64,000 nucleotides of DNA from Peptostreptococcus porci (GCF_009695815.1 NZ_VUNE01000001.1:186001-250000), one strand, 5' to 3'. Positions 53,942 to 64,000 are shown, counted from the first letter of the stretch. Numbers and translations: made by a program. Notes: generated by a model from the letters alone, not told the origin.

Positions 53942-56767
53942 ATGAAAGATTTTATTACAATAAAAGGAGCTAGAGAAAACAATTTAAAAAATGTAGACCT
54001 AGTAATTCCAAGAAATAAGTTTATAGTGTTTACAGGGCTTTCGGGTTCTGGAAAGTCTTCTTTGGCATTTGACACGATATATGCAGAGGGGCAGAGAAGG
54101 TATGTTGAGAGCCTGTCCTCCTATGCCAGACAGTTTTTGGGGCAAATGGATAAGCCGAGCGTGGACTATATTGAGGGACTTTCCCCAGCAATATCAATAG
54201 ATCAGAAAACTACTTCGAAAAATCCACGTTCGACTGTTGGTACAGTTACAGAGATATATGACTATCTTAGACTATTGTTTGCAAGAGTTGGAGAAGTTCA
54301 TTGTCCGATATGTGGAAATGTAATCAGTCAAATGACGATCCAAGAGATTGTGGACAAGGTTATGGCATACGACGAAAGATCGAGAATCCAAATTTTGTCT
54401 CCAATGGTTAGAGGTCAAAAAGGAACTCATAAAAAGACTTTGGATTTTATCCAAAAAGAGGGATATGTAAGAGTCAGAGTAGATGGTGAAAACTATGAAA
54501 TTACTGACGATATCGAGCTTGAAAAGAACAAGAAACACTCTATTGAGGTGGTTGTCGATAGAATAGTTGTAAAGGGTGGCATTGAGGCCAGATTGGCTGA
54601 TTCCATCGAAGCAGCAGTAAAATTATCTGATGGATTAGTTGCGATTCAGGATTTAAACGGAGACGAAACACTTTTCTCCACAAAGTTTGCCTGCCCTGAT
54701 CACGGTGTGGGAATTGAAGAGCTATCTCCAAGAATGTTTTCTTTTAATGCACCATTTGGTGCGTGCGAGGTTTGTAATGGACTTGGGGAAAGTAAAGAGG
54801 TAGATGTCGATTTAGTCGTTCCGAATAAAGATCTTAGTTTAAAGCAAGGAGCAATTGCAGCTTGGTCGAGCAATGGACTTAACGACAATACCTATTACAC
54901 GAAGATGATTTTGGCACTGTGCGATAAGTTCAATGTTTCGATTGATACGCCGTTCAAAGATTTACCAGAAGATTTTGTACAGGAACTGCTATACGGTGAT
55001 GAAAATGTGATTGTGTCGTTTGAATTTGAGTCGAAATTTGGTGGCTATAAGGAATACAAAAATTATTATGAGGGTGTCATCGTCAATCTTGAGAGAAGAT
55101 ATAAAGAAACGTACTCGGATGCAATGAGAGATAGAATCGAAGAGTTTATGTCGGAAAAGCCGTGTCCAAAATGTAAGGGAAAAAGGCTAAAGCCAGAAGT
55201 ATTGGCAGTAACAGTCGGAGGCAAGGATATTATTCAAGTCACAGAACTGTCTGTTGAGGATTTGGTGGACTTTATGAAAAATTTGCAGCTGAGTGAAAAA
55301 AATTCATTTATAGCAAAGGATATACTAAAAGAGATCATAGAGAGGTCGAGCTTTTTGAACAATGTCGGATTGGGATATCTCAACCTATCGAGAAAGGCAG
55401 GCACGCTTTCTGGAGGAGAATCGCAGAGAATAAGGCTTGCGACTCAGATAGGTTCAGCCCTAACTGGTGTTTTGTACGTATTGGACGAGCCTAGTATTGG
55501 GCTTCATCAAAGAGACAATGATAAGCTGATTTCGACATTGAGAAAGCTGACTGACTTAGGAAATACACTTATCGTTGTTGAGCATGATGAGGACACGATG
55601 AGAGCCTCAGATCATATTGTGGATATAGGTCCGGCGGCAGGTATTCATGGTGGAGAAATCGTGGCACAGGGTACGGTGGAGGAGATAATAAAAAATCCAA
55701 ACTCTATTACAGGGAAATATTTGAGTGGCGAGATAGGTATTCCAATTCCTGAGGCTACAAGAGAAGGTAATGGTAACTTTATTCGTGTAATTGGAGCAGA
55801 GGAAAATAATCTTAAGAATATCAATGTTGATTTTCCATTGGGTAAGTTTATTAGTGTTACTGGGGTATCGGGATCTGGTAAGTCGACACTCGTAAATGAA
55901 ATATTGTATAAGGGTCTTGCGCAAAAGATAAATAAATCGAAGTCTAGGCCAGGAAAGCATAAAGAAATACTTGGAATTGAAAACATTGATAAAATAATAA
56001 ATATCGATCAGAGTCCTATTGGGAGAACTCCTAGGTCAAATCCAGCTACATACACCGGTGTTTTTGATATGATTAGAGATCTCTTCGCATCAACTAATGA
56101 AGCAAAGGCGAGAGGATATAAAAAAGGAAGATTTAGTTTCAACGTAAAAGGTGGAAGGTGTGAAGCCTGTAAGGGTGATGGAATATTGAAGATAGAGATG
56201 TTCTTCTTACCTGATGTATATGTTCCATGTGAGGTATGCAAGGGCGAGAGATATAATAGAGAAACCTTGCAGGTAAAATACAAGGATAAAAGTATTTCTG
56301 ATGTTCTTGATATGAATGTAGAAGAAGCATTGAGCTTTTTTGAAAATATACCTACTATTAAAAGAAAACTAGAAACCTTGATGGATGTAGGCTTATCATA
56401 TATAAAATTGGGGCAACCTTCTACACAGCTTTCAGGTGGAGAGGCTCAGAGAATTAAGCTTGCAACTGAGTTGAGTAAAAGACCAACTGGAAAAACAGTT
56501 TATATATTGGATGAGCCGACAACAGGTTTACACTCAGAAGATGTCAGAAAATTGATTGAAGTGTTGCAGAGAATTGCTGATACAGGAAATACGGTAATTG
56601 TTATTGAGCACAATTTGGATGTGATTAAAACAGCAGACCATATAATTGATCTTGGTCAAGAGGGTGGCAATCTTGGAGGTAATGTGATTTTCACAGGTAC
56701 ACCAAGAGAAATATGTGATTTTAAGGAAAGTTATACAGGTAGATACTTAAGTAAAATTATGAAATAA
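53942..56767 (+). CDS. uvrA: Excinuclease ABC subunit A
   Basis: Damage-recognition ATPase of nucleotide excision repair. 941 residues from ATG 53942 (weak GAGAGAA upstream). Two ABC modules: Walker [10 protein letters not shown] at 32-40 and GVSGSGKST around residue 641, each with a signature LSGGESQR or LSGGEAQR. Zinc-finger cysteines: CPICG, CPKC and CEACKGDG...CEVCKGE. Standard length and order. Confidence 0.98.
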   Translation: MKDFITIKGARENNLKNVDLVIPRNKFIVFTGLSGSGKSSLAFDTIYAEGQRRYVESLSSYARQFLGQMDKPSVDYIEGLSPAISIDQKTTSKNPRSTVGTVTEIYDYLRLLFARVGEVHCPICGNVISQMTIQEIVDKVMAYDERSRIQILSPMVRGQKGTHKKTLDFIQKEGYVRVRVDGENYEITDDIELEKNKKHSIEVVVDRIVVKGGIEARLADSIEAAVKLSDGLVAIQDLNGDETLFSTKFACPDHGVGIEELSPRMFSFNAPFGACEVCNGLGESKEVDVDLVVPNKDLSLKQGAIAAWSSNGLNDNTYYTKMILALCDKFNVSIDTPFKDLPEDFVQELLYGDENVIVSFEFESKFGGYKEYKNYYEGVIVNLERRYKETYSDAMRDRIEEFMSEKPCPKCKGKRLKPEVLAVTVGGKDIIQVTELSVEDLVDFMKNLQLSEKNSFIAKDILKEIIERSSFLNNVGLGYLNLSRKAGTLSGGESQRIRLATQIGSALTGVLYVLDEPSIGLHQRDNDKLISTLRKLTDLGNTLIVVEHDEDTMRASDHIVDIGPAAGIHGGEIVAQGTVEEIIKNPNSITGKYLSGEIGIPIPEATREGNGNFIRVIGAEENNLKNINVDFPLGKFISVTGVSGSGKSTLVNEILYKGLAQKINKSKSRPGKHKEILGIENIDKIINIDQSPIGRTPRSNPATYTGVFDMIRDLFASTNEAKARGYKKGRFSFNVKGGRCEACKGDGILKIEMFFLPDVYVPCEVCKGERYNRETLQVKYKDKSISDVLDMNVEEALSFFENIPTIKRKLETLMDVGLSYIKLGQPSTQLSGGEAQRIKLATELSKRPTGKTVYILDEPTTGLHSEDVRKLIEVLQRIADTGNTVIVIEHNLDVIKTADHIIDLGQEGGNLGGNVIFTGTPREICDFKESYTGRYLSKIMK

Positions 56768-56864
56768 CGCAAAAAAATCAATACAATAAACATTTATCAT
56801 ATATTAATATTAATATATTTTGAACTATGATTTAGTATATAAAGAATTATTAAAAAAATGAATA

Positions 56865-56950
56865 TTGTATAGATAATAATTGCAAAATATTATATAATAT
56901 CTATAAATATGAGACACTGTGCTCTGAATTTGCGGCACAGTGTTTTCTAT
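56865..56950 (+). promoter_or_regulatory. Promoter and leader hairpin before the SstT-like gene
   Basis: TTGTAT (56865), 17 bases, TATTAT (56888-56893), then hairpin ACACTGTGC (56914-56922) with GCACAGTGT (56935-56943) followed by TTTCTATT. The hairpin could be the uvrA terminator or an attenuator in the transporter leader. Confidence 0.5.
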
Positions 56951-57000
56951 TAAGTGTAGAGTTATTATTTTTAATATAATTTTTATAGGAGGTATTTACT

Positions 57001-58263
57001 ATGAGAGATTTACTCAGCAAGTGGAATAGCATAAGTCTCGTAAAGCGTATTATTGTTGGTATGTTTATCGGTGCTATTCTTGGAATTGTTGTCCCGAAAT
57101 GGGAAGGAATAGGGATTTTGGGTTCTCTATTTGTAGGTGCATTGAAGGCAGTGGCACCATTGTTGGTTTTCTTCCTAGTTATAGCTGCGATTTCACAGCA
57201 TAAATCAGGACATAAAACTAATATGAAAAACATTATTGTGTTGTATTTGATAGGAACATTTTCAGCTGCACTTGTAGCAGTTTTGGCTAGTTTCATTTTC
57301 CCAATTGAATTGGTATTGGCAGAAGGAGCAACCGACGTGACGGCTCCAGGTGGAATCGCAGAAGTATTAAAAACGTTACTAATGAATATAGTTGACAATC
57401 CAGTCAATGCATTAGTTTCGGCTAATTATATCGGTATTTTAACATGGGCAATTATTTTTGGTTTCGCTTTGAGAAATTCCTCTGAAGGAACAAAGTCACT
57501 TTTGGTTAACATTTCTGAAGCAGTATCACAGGCTGTTAGATGGGTAATAAGTTTTGCACCGTTTGGTATTTTGGGCTTGGTATATAGTACAGTATCTACA
57601 AATGGGCTTGGAGTTTTCGCTGATTACGGAAAACTGCTGCTAGTTCTTGTTGGTTGTATGTTCTTTGTTGCACTAGTAGTAAATCCTATAATAGTGTGGA
57701 CACAGACGAGAACAAACCCTTATCCACTTGTTTTTAGAACGCTTAAAGATAGTGGATTATATGCATTCTTTACTAGAAGTTCTGCTGCAAATATTCCTGT
57801 TAATATGAAGCTTTGTAAGGATCTTGGGTTGGATAAGGATACATATTCAGTTTCGATTCCTTTGGGAGCAACTATAAACATGGCTGGTGCATCTGTCACA
57901 ATTGCAGTGTTGGCGTTGGCAGCTGCTAATACTTTGGGAATCAAGGTCGATTTACCAACTGCAATTATTCTTTCTGTATTATCTGCTGTATCTGCTTGTG
58001 GAGCGTCAGGTGTTGCAGGAGGATCGTTGCTATTGATACCACTTGCGTGTTCACTATTTGGTGTACCAAACGATATAGCAATGCAGGTTGTTGGAGTTGG
58101 TTTCATAATAGGGGTTATTCAGGACTCTTGTGAAACTGGACTTAACTCTTCTTCAGACGTTCTATTTACAGCAACAGCAGAATTGGCTGAGAGAAGAAAG
58201 GCTGGCAGAAAGGTAGATTATGCATCAATAATCGCCGATGCAAAAGCCGTAGAAAATAATTAA
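57001..58263 (+). CDS. sstT: Serine/threonine:Na+ symporter (SstT-like, DAACS family)
   Basis: 420-residue sodium-coupled amino acid importer with about eight hydrophobic segments and two re-entrant loops. Family blocks: [13 protein letters not shown] at the N-terminus, [14 protein letters not shown] (serine-rich loop), [15 protein letters not shown] (NMDGT-equivalent), [19 protein letters not shown] and [18 protein letters not shown]. These match SstT better than glutamate transporters (NMAGA instead of NMDGT). RBS AGGAGGT. Confidence 0.92.
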   Translation: MRDLLSKWNSISLVKRIIVGMFIGAILGIVVPKWEGIGILGSLFVGALKAVAPLLVFFLVIAAISQHKSGHKTNMKNIIVLYLIGTFSAALVAVLASFIFPIELVLAEGATDVTAPGGIAEVLKTLLMNIVDNPVNALVSANYIGILTWAIIFGFALRNSSEGTKSLLVNISEAVSQAVRWVISFAPFGILGLVYSTVSTNGLGVFADYGKLLLVLVGCMFFVALVVNPIIVWTQTRTNPYPLVFRTLKDSGLYAFFTRSSAANIPVNMKLCKDLGLDKDTYSVSIPLGATINMAGASVTIAVLALAAANTLGIKVDLPTAIILSVLSAVSACGASGVAGGSLLLIPLACSLFGVPNDIAMQVVGVGFIIGVIQDSCETGLNSSSDVLFTATAELAERRKAGRKVDYASIIADAKAVENN

Positions 58264-58320
58264 TTATTAGAAAAAGTCGACTGAGGAAATGTGTCGACAT
58301 AAAAGGAAATATTGAAAATA

Positions 58321-58352
58321 ATAATATAATAATATAATAATATAATAATATA
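58321..58352 (+). repeat. Octamer microsatellite (ATAATATA x4)
   Basis: Four exact copies of an 8-bp unit, extended by one partial copy at the left. Confidence 0.85.
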
Positions 58353-58479
58353 ACTACACTGAAATTGATTTATAAGTATTGAAAAATCGGAATATTTATG
58401 AGATATTATCTTGGATAATATTTCGATTTTCGATAGTAAGTTATCAATTAGATCATGAATAAAAACTGAAACATATGTG

Positions 58480-58525
58480 GCAGCATCTTGGATACTTGGT
58501 ATTCTGGGTGCTGCTATTTTTTATA
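58480..58525 (+). terminator. Strong terminator
   Basis: GCAGCATCTTGGATAC pairs with GTATTCTGGGTGCTGC (one mismatch, several G-T pairs; loop TTG), followed by TATTTTTTAT. Confidence 0.85.
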
Positions 58526-58532
58526 AAAAGGG

Positions 58533-58560
58533 TTGATTGTATGATGAATTAGTTTATAAT
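58533..58560 (+). promoter_or_regulatory. Promoter before the unknown gene and uvrC
   Basis: TTGATT (58533-58538), 16 bases, TATAAT (58555-58560), 41 bases before the ATG at 58602. It may drive the whole uvrC-hprK block. Confidence 0.65.
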
Positions 58561-58601
58561 AAAAAGTAAATAAAAAAGATTTTAAGCAAAGTGATATAAA
58601 A

Positions 58602-59333
58602 ATGAATTGCTACCCTAGTTATTTTTTCGTTGGTAAAAATAATATCTATACAATTGAAATATTAGTGGGTAAAGCTAATTTGAATATATATGATAAAGAA
58701 AAAAATACTTCAATAGCTGATGAGAAAATAAATCATACATTATCTCCTTCAATGTTCGAGTATAATTCGGATTTATATTACTATATGAATGATAAAAATA
58801 AAGTAACTCTTTATAACCATACGAAGAAAAAATCTAAATTGACACTTGAAGGTATTAATGAGGTTCTATATACACATCTTGATGGTGATACGATATATGT
58901 TTTAGGAAAATTTATTGAAGATGATGAAAAAGGACAAATAGGCAAATATGATTTAATAGAGTATAATCTGAAGACGAAAGCAATATCAAAGACAATTATT
59001 AAAAATGATTCCTATAGATATATGTTTTCTGATTTGATACTGTTTAACAATAATATTATTTTGCAGGAAGATATTACTATGGTACTTTTTAAAAATAAAA
59101 AGGAAATAGTATATTTAGATAGAGTTTCAAAGCAAACAAAAAATATTATAGTAGACGAATATCCTCAATCAATAAGCGTAGATAATGAAAATAATCTGAT
59201 ACTAGTATCCAAGAACAGTATCTCTATATACGATAAGGATTTTAAATTAATAAAACATAAAAAAATAGATATTATCGAAAAAGATGACTATGGTCGAAGG
59301 TTTAACTCATACATTGTAATAGGAGGAAAGTAG
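58602..59333 (+). CDS. Unknown 243-residue protein, beta-propeller-like
   Basis: I do not recognise the family. The sequence is a run of short beta strands with repeating patterns of the type NNIYTIEI, SDLYYYMNDKNKVTLYN, GDTIYVLGKF, NNLILVSKNSISIYDKDFKLI; this resembles WD/SMP-30-like propeller blades, about four or five of them. No signal peptide or membrane helix, and no good RBS before the ATG at 58602. A normal propeller needs more blades, so it may be a truncated relic of a secreted or lipoprotein propeller. Its stop is two bases before the uvrC start. Confidence 0.6.
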   Translation: MNCYPSYFFVGKNNIYTIEILVGKANLNIYDKEKNTSIADEKINHTLSPSMFEYNSDLYYYMNDKNKVTLYNHTKKKSKLTLEGINEVLYTHLDGDTIYVLGKFIEDDEKGQIGKYDLIEYNLKTKAISKTIIKNDSYRYMFSDLILFNNNIILQEDITMVLFKNKKEIVYLDRVSKQTKNIIVDEYPQSISVDNENNLILVSKNSISIYDKDFKLIKHKKIDIIEKDDYGRRFNSYIVIGGK

Positions 59334-59334
59334 T

Positions 59335-61149
59335 TTGTTTGATATTAAGGCTCATTTGAAGATTTTGCCGGATAGTCCGGGTGTCTACATAATGAAAGAC
59401 AAATATGATAATGTAATTTACGTTGGAAAAGCAGTATCTCTAAAAAATAGAGTAAGACAGTATTTTCAGTCATCGAAAAATCACGCTGATAAGGTGAAGT
59501 CGATGGTAAAAAATATTAGTAGCTTTGAGTATATAATGACTGACTCTGAATTAGAAGCATTGATACTGGAGTGTAATTTAATAAAAAAATACAAGCCGAA
59601 GTATAATGTATTGTTGAGGGATGACAAAACCTACCCATACATAAAGGTTACCGTTAACGAATCTTATCCAAGAGTGATTAAAACTAGAAGGATATTAAAG
59701 GATGGAGCAAAATATTTTGGACCATACTCGAATGTTTCTGCTGTAAATGATACTTTGGAAGCTATAAGAAACATATATCAGCTTAGAACCTGTAATATCG
59801 ATATAGACAAGGCGATTAGACAAGGGAACAGACCATGTCTAAATTATCACATAAAAAGGTGTACAGGTCCTTGTACAGGAAGAGTTGATAGAGCTGAATA
59901 CATGGATATGGTAAATGAAATAACACTGTTTTTATCTGGTAAGCAGGAAAATCTTATTGATACGATGACTCAGAGGATGAAATACTATTCTGATAATCTG
60001 ATGTTTGAAGAAGCCGCAAAATTTAGAGATAAGATATCGAGCCTGAATGATGTAATTGAAAAACAAAAGATTTCAAATGTACAAAATAATTCTGATCAAG
60101 ACGTGATTGCTATGGCAAATACTGAAGATGAGGCGTGTGTTCAGGTGTTTTTCATTAGAAATGGTAAAATTTCAGGCAGAGAAAATTTTATGCTAGAAGG
60201 TGTACAAGGTAGTGACAGAGAGGTCATATTGGGATCATTTATCAAGCAGTTTTATATGTCTCAGGAATATATACCGAAAGAGCTGATAGTCGAAGAAAGC
60301 TTTATGGATTTGGAGATTGTTACAGAGATGCTTTCTTCCAAGAGAGGTACAAATGTCAGCATTAGAGTACCACAAAAAGGAGAAAAAAGAGCACTCATAT
60401 TGATGGTTAGAAAAAATGCAGATGAGTATTTGACAAAATTTGGTGATTTGAAGAAGCGTAAGTATGAAAAGAGTCTGGGTGCGTTGGAAGAATTGAAGGA
60501 GCTGTTGGGGCTGGATTCCATGCTAAATAGGATAGAGGCATATGATATTTCTAATATTCAGGGAGTAGATTCTATCGGAACAATGGTAGTGTACACCAAT
60601 GGGCTAAAAGATAAAAAAGAATACAGAAGGTTTAAGATAAAAACAGTTGAAGGTGCTGATGATTATGCTTCTATGGCTGAAATACTTGATAGACGATTGA
60701 AGCATGGGAATTTACCAGATTTGATTTTACTAGATGGTGGAAAGGGTCAGGTTAGTGCCGTAAAAAAAGTTTTAGATGAAAACGGTGAAGATATACCACT
60801 TTGGGGTATGTATAAAGATAACAGACATAGAACTAAGGGCTTGGTAAATTCTGAGATGGAGATTGAACTAGATAATACCTCTGGAATATATAGGTTTGTC
60901 GCTAGTATTCAAGAGGAGGTGCATAATTATTCTGTTTCATACCATAGAAGCTTGAGAGACAAGAAGATGACAAAATCGGCATTAGATGACATTTCTGGTG
61001 TAGGACCAAAGAAGAAAAAAGCACTGATGGAAAAATTTGGAGATATAGATTCTATCAAAAATTCGAAGGTTGAAGATTTAGTTTCCATAAAAGGGATTAA
61101 TGAAGAGCTGGCAAAATCTATTTTGAAGCATTTAAAGAAAGTGAGATAA
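59335..61149 (+). CDS. uvrC: Excinuclease ABC subunit C
   Basis: Dual-incision nuclease of nucleotide excision repair. 604 residues. TTG start at 59335 after AGGAGG (59321-59326). GIY-YIG domain at the N-terminus (PDSPGVYIMKDKYDNVIYVGKAVSLKNR), UVR motif NLMFEEAAKFRDKI, RNase H-like domain (AYDISNIQGVDSIGTMVVY; LLDGGKGQVSAV) and C-terminal helix-hairpin-helix pair (ISGVGPKKKKALMEKFG). Only 3 bases separate it from hprK. Confidence 0.98.
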   Translation: MFDIKAHLKILPDSPGVYIMKDKYDNVIYVGKAVSLKNRVRQYFQSSKNHADKVKSMVKNISSFEYIMTDSELEALILECNLIKKYKPKYNVLLRDDKTYPYIKVTVNESYPRVIKTRRILKDGAKYFGPYSNVSAVNDTLEAIRNIYQLRTCNIDIDKAIRQGNRPCLNYHIKRCTGPCTGRVDRAEYMDMVNEITLFLSGKQENLIDTMTQRMKYYSDNLMFEEAAKFRDKISSLNDVIEKQKISNVQNNSDQDVIAMANTEDEACVQVFFIRNGKISGRENFMLEGVQGSDREVILGSFIKQFYMSQEYIPKELIVEESFMDLEIVTEMLSSKRGTNVSIRVPQKGEKRALILMVRKNADEYLTKFGDLKKRKYEKSLGALEELKELLGLDSMLNRIEAYDISNIQGVDSIGTMVVYTNGLKDKKEYRRFKIKTVEGADDYASMAEILDRRLKHGNLPDLILLDGGKGQVSAVKKVLDENGEDIPLWGMYKDNRHRTKGLVNSEMEIELDNTSGIYRFVASIQEEVHNYSVSYHRSLRDKKMTKSALDDISGVGPKKKKALMEKFGDIDSIKNSKVEDLVSIKGINEELAKSILKHLKKVR

Positions 61150-61152
61150 AAA

Positions 61153-62094
61153 ATGAGTGAAGTTACAGTTAGAAATTTAATAGATGATTTGAAATTGACC
61201 GAAGTAATATCGCCAAAGGGTAAGGCGGAATTGACGGTAATTACTGAGCAAGAAATAAATAGACCAGGGATACAGCTGGCAGGATATTTTGATTACTTTA
61301 CTGCCGAGAGAATACAGATAATTGGTAAAACAGAATATACTTTTTTTGGGAATTTTGATATGAAGCATAGAGAAGATACCTTAAAAAAGCTATTTTCATA
61401 TGATATTCCTGTAATAATAATCACAAGAGGTTTAAATCTAAGAGAAGATTTTTATTACTGGGCAAAAAAATTCGATAAAATTGTATGCACGACTGATAAG
61501 GAGACTACAAAATTTATCAATAAGATGTCGTCCTATCTAGATGATAAGATGGCACCACAGGAAACCATACATGGAGTGTTGGTGGATATCAATGGTGTTG
61601 GGGTTTTGATAAAAGGAGAGAGCAGTATCGGAAAATCGGAAACTGCACTTGAGCTTGTCCAAAATGGAAATAGATTGGTTGCCGATGATGCTGTGGAGAT
61701 TAAAAAAATAGACGAGGGTGTATTGGTTGGACAGGCGCCGGAGATCCTTAGAAATTATCTTGAAATAAGAGGGATAGGTATTGTAGATATCAAAAACCTA
61801 TATGGTGCAAAGAGCATTAACATCAGCAAGAAAATAGATATGGTGGCATATCTGGAAAACTGGAAAGAAGGCAAATATTACGATAGACTTGGATTGGATA
61901 GAGATTATGAATATATTTTGGGTGAAAAAATCGAAAAAATAGTAATACCTGTCAAGCCGGGAAGAAATGTTGCCATGGTTTTAGAGGTTGCTGCTATGAA
62001 CTATAGACAAAGACAATTGGGTATGGATTCGGCAATCGAGTTTACCAGTAAATTGGAGCAAATAATAAGTGAAAAAACTGTAACAAAAAAATAA
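61153..62094 (+). CDS. hprK: HPr kinase/phosphorylase
   Basis: Phosphorylates Ser46 of HPr and so controls carbon catabolite repression. 313 residues. Conserved His140 (ETIHGVLVDI), Walker A GESSIGKSE at 155-163, LVADDAVEI, the HPrK signature region EIRGIGIVDIKNLYGAKSI, and the C-terminal KPGRNVAMVLEVAAMN. It suggests that CcpA-type repression operates in this organism. Confidence 0.97.
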   Translation: MSEVTVRNLIDDLKLTEVISPKGKAELTVITEQEINRPGIQLAGYFDYFTAERIQIIGKTEYTFFGNFDMKHREDTLKKLFSYDIPVIIITRGLNLREDFYYWAKKFDKIVCTTDKETTKFINKMSSYLDDKMAPQETIHGVLVDINGVGVLIKGESSIGKSETALELVQNGNRLVADDAVEIKKIDEGVLVGQAPEILRNYLEIRGIGIVDIKNLYGAKSINISKKIDMVAYLENWKEGKYYDRLGLDRDYEYILGEKIEKIVIPVKPGRNVAMVLEVAAMNYRQRQLGMDSAIEFTSKLEQIISEKTVTKK

Positions 62095-62221
62095 ATTGAT
62101 TTTGCTATGATTGAAACCATACATTATTTAATTATTTTTTTACAAAGTATTGTTATTTTTTTATATTTTGGTTATTATATAAGGTGGTATAGTTTTATGT
62201 AATTGAAAATAGGAGGAAGAA

Positions 62222-63136
62222 ATGACTAAGAATGAATTGTATGGAATGCTTAAAGACATTATAGATGAAAATTCAATTTTTATAGATGAGTCAATGAAAA
62301 AACATATTTCCTTCAAAGTAGGAGGTCCGGCAGATGTTTTGGTCAGACCAAAGACGGAAGACGAAATAAAAGACATTTTTAGCTTTTTAAATGATAATAA
62401 TATACCTTTCCTTGTAAAAGGAAATGGTTCAAATATATTGATTAAAGACGGTGGATTTAGAGGTGTAGTGATTGAAATTGCTGATAATTTCAGTTCGTTT
62501 GAAATTGTTGGTGACGATATGATAATTCAGACTGGTGCATTGTTATCTTCAATCGGCAGGGCTGCGATGGAAAATAATTTGACTGGGTTTGAGTTTGCTT
62601 CTGGGATTCCGGGAACGCTTGGTGGTGCATTGGCTATGAATGCGGGCGCATACGGTGGAGAGATGAAAAATATCGTTAAATCTGTGAGATTGATGGATGA
62701 AAAAGGAAAAATAGTCGAGTTTACAAATGAAGAAATGGAGTTTGGATACAGACACAGCATACTGTCAGACAGAAAAATGATAGCAATTTCGGCAGTTATA
62801 TCTTTGAAAAACGGAAAATTTGATGAGATAAAGGAAAAGATGGAGGATCTTGCATATCAGAGAAGAACGAAGCAACCACTTGAATATCCGAGTGCAGGTA
62901 GTACATTCAAAAGACCAGACGGATATTTTGCTGGTAAGCTGATTCAAGATTCAAACTTAAAAGGTGCGAGTGTGGGTGGAGCGATGGTTTCTGAAAAGCA
63001 CTCTGGTTTTGTCATAAACTATAACAATGCAACAGCCACTGACATTATCAATTTGATTGAGCATATCAAAAGCACTGTATATGATCAACAAGGCGTAAGG
63101 CTTGAAGAGGAAGTAAAGATTTTAGGTGAAGATTAA
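62222..63136 (+). CDS. murB: UDP-N-acetylenolpyruvoylglucosamine reductase
   Basis: FAD/NADPH enzyme forming UDP-MurNAc for peptidoglycan. 304 residues, type II MurB. FAD-binding motifs FKVGGPADVLVRPK, KGNGSNILIKDGGFRG and ASGIPGTLGGALAMNAGAYGG; catalytic Ser in YPSAGSTFKRP; C-terminal YNNATATDIINLIEHIK. RBS AGGAGG. It is two bases before the PHP gene. Confidence 0.97.
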   Translation: MTKNELYGMLKDIIDENSIFIDESMKKHISFKVGGPADVLVRPKTEDEIKDIFSFLNDNNIPFLVKGNGSNILIKDGGFRGVVIEIADNFSSFEIVGDDMIIQTGALLSSIGRAAMENNLTGFEFASGIPGTLGGALAMNAGAYGGEMKNIVKSVRLMDEKGKIVEFTNEEMEFGYRHSILSDRKMIAISAVISLKNGKFDEIKEKMEDLAYQRRTKQPLEYPSAGSTFKRPDGYFAGKLIQDSNLKGASVGGAMVSEKHSGFVINYNNATATDIINLIEHIKSTVYDQQGVRLEEEVKILGED

Positions 63137-63138
63137 TT

Positions 63139-63876
63139 ATGAAAATTATTGGAGACTTTCATACACATACGATTTTCAGTTGTGGAAACAATGAAAAGAG
63201 AAGGCACGCAAAGGGGACGATTGAAGAAAACGTCTTGGTTGCGATTGATAAGGGTCTGAAGAAAATAGGAATTTCGGAGCATGGATTTTCTCATAATTTT
63301 TACGGATTATCGAGAAAAAATGCTCTAAAAGAAAGAGAAGAAATAGATAGATTAAACGAGAAATACAGCGATATTGAAATTTTGATGGGGATGGAATGCA
63401 ATATACTAGATGACAGTGGAAAAATCGACATGGAAGAGGATTTGATAGACAAGTTCGACTATATTCTAGCAGGATATCATTATGGTGCAAAGCCGACTTC
63501 ATTGAGATCTCTATTGCATAACATAGACAATCTTTTATTTGGTGGAATATTCTCAAAGGAATATAACACTAGAGCCGTTGTAAATGCCATGCAAAAATAT
63601 AATATCCTATATATAACGCACCCTGGAGATAAAGGGAAAGTGGATATTGAGAGGGTTGCTGACATGGCTGAAAAGACAGGTACAGGGCTTGAAATAAACG
63701 GTCATCATAGGAAGCTTAGTCCGGAGATGATCAAGAAAATTGGAGATAGAAATATAAAGTTCTATATCGGTTCTGATGCACATTCTCCAGAGAATGTTGC
63801 GAATTTTGAAAAGGCGTTTAAAATTGTAGAGGAAGCCGGTTTGGACGTCAGTAGAATAGAAAATATTGAAATTTAA
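63139..63876 (+). CDS. PHP-domain phosphoesterase
   Basis: 245-residue metal-dependent phosphoesterase. PHP motifs: DFHTHTIFSCG (motif I), GISEHGF (motif II), GMECNILD, THPGDKG and GSDAHSPENV (motif IV). It is in the well-known murB-PHP-rapZ order of clostridia. Substrate unknown; YcdX-like proteins are related. Confidence 0.9.
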   Translation: MKIIGDFHTHTIFSCGNNEKRRHAKGTIEENVLVAIDKGLKKIGISEHGFSHNFYGLSRKNALKEREEIDRLNEKYSDIEILMGMECNILDDSGKIDMEEDLIDKFDYILAGYHYGAKPTSLRSLLHNIDNLLFGGIFSKEYNTRAVVNAMQKYNILYITHPGDKGKVDIERVADMAEKTGTGLEINGHHRKLSPEMIKKIGDRNIKFYIGSDAHSPENVANFEKAFKIVEEAGLDVSRIENIEI

Positions 63877-63903
63877 GTGTGGCGTAAAAAAGGAGGTTTT
63901 GAT

Positions 63904-64000
63904 ATGAAATTTGTCATAGTAACGGGATTATCTGGTTCTGGAAAAAGTGAAGCAATGCGAGCATTAGAAGATATGGGGTATTACTGTGTCGACAATCTAC
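63904..64000 (+). CDS. rapZ: RNase adapter RapZ (YvcJ), 5' end
   Basis: First 32 codons only: [20 protein letters not shown] (Walker A) then [12 protein letters not shown], the signature N-terminus of RapZ/YvcJ P-loop proteins. RBS AGGAGG. It is cut by the window edge. Confidence 0.95.
   Translation, partial: MKFVIVTGLSGSGKSEAMRALEDMGYYCVDNL

Larger units (their letters stand above)
58264..58601 (+). other. Intergenic region with octamer repeat, hairpins and a promoter
   Basis: Contains GTCGAC inverted pair (58276, 58293), four perfect copies of ATAATATA (58321-58352), an imperfect hairpin (AAAATCGGAATATT / AATATTTCGATTTT, 58382-58431), the terminator at 58480-58525 and the promoter at 58533-58560. 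No gene is seen. Confidence 0.6.

Noticed and set aside
56901-57407. Antisense frame of 168 residues opposite the SstT-like gene
   Set aside because: No RBS or recognisable family; it lies opposite a clear gene in a frame that often stays open.
58321-58352. Iteron or origin
   Set aside because: It is a simple AT octamer repeat with no DnaA boxes or replication gene nearby.

Overview
The window looks like the chromosome of a low-GC, Gram-positive, amino-acid-fermenting anaerobe of the Clostridia. The support is an AT-rich sequence with strong AGGAGG ribosome binding sites, a T-box leader, sortase-assembled pili, CWB2 cell-wall domains and a 2-hydroxyacyl-CoA dehydratase operon like the Clostridioides difficile leucine (had) operon. 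A member of the Peptostreptococcaceae or a relative (for example the Peptoanaerobacter / Eubacterium yurii group) would fit, but that placement is inference. Most genes are on the + strand; only the Gx transporter, hpt and an AI-2E family transporter are on the - strand. I saw no rRNA, tRNA, CRISPR array, prophage or intact insertion sequence.

Layout. 1-9207: 3' end of glucose-6-phosphate isomerase, an HtrA protease, a CWB2 cell-wall protein, a Gx-family transporter (-), oligoendopeptidase F, a 15-bp tandem repeat, a small membrane protein, an L-cysteine desulfidase-type enzyme and hypoxanthine phosphoribosyltransferase (-). 9377-14622: branched-chain amino acid operon (ACT subunit, ilvC, ilvD, ilvB) behind a near-consensus CodY box, a consensus promoter and a T-box leader with a probable Ile specifier. 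14623-29657: pilus locus with a 2645-aa VWA/SpaA tip adhesin, a shaft pilin with a YPKN motif, a small basal pilin and three sortases. 29680-32877: ArsR regulator followed by a CoA-disulfide reductase/rhodanese and a TusA-DsrE protein in overlapping frames joined at an A AAA AAG slippery site. 32978-34363: M18 aminopeptidase.

34530-49054 is a reductive amino-acid fermentation region: a GntR/FCD regulator with a GTATAC site on its own -10, then an acyl-CoA ligase, HadA-type CoA-transferase, HadI activator, HadBC dehydratase, acyl-CoA dehydrogenase and EtfBA, followed by a D-2-hydroxyacid dehydrogenase, a BrnQ importer and an aminotransferase. Together these can import an amino acid (probably leucine), transaminate it, reduce the 2-oxoacid to an (R)-2-hydroxyacid, activate it to the CoA ester, dehydrate it and reduce the enoyl-CoA. 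49353-64000: AI-2E family transporter (-), an unknown 131-aa protein, uvrB, a nitroreductase, uvrA, a SstT-like transporter, an unknown 243-aa protein, uvrC, hprK, murB, a PHP-domain protein and the start of rapZ. The last part is the conserved Firmicute uvrC-hprK-murB-PHP-rapZ neighbourhood.

The most noteworthy points are the probable -1 frameshift that would make one four-domain sulfane-sulfur enzyme, the GntR operator pair around the fermentation operon, the CodY plus T-box control of ilv, and the giant tip adhesin with three dissimilar sorting signals matched to three sortases.
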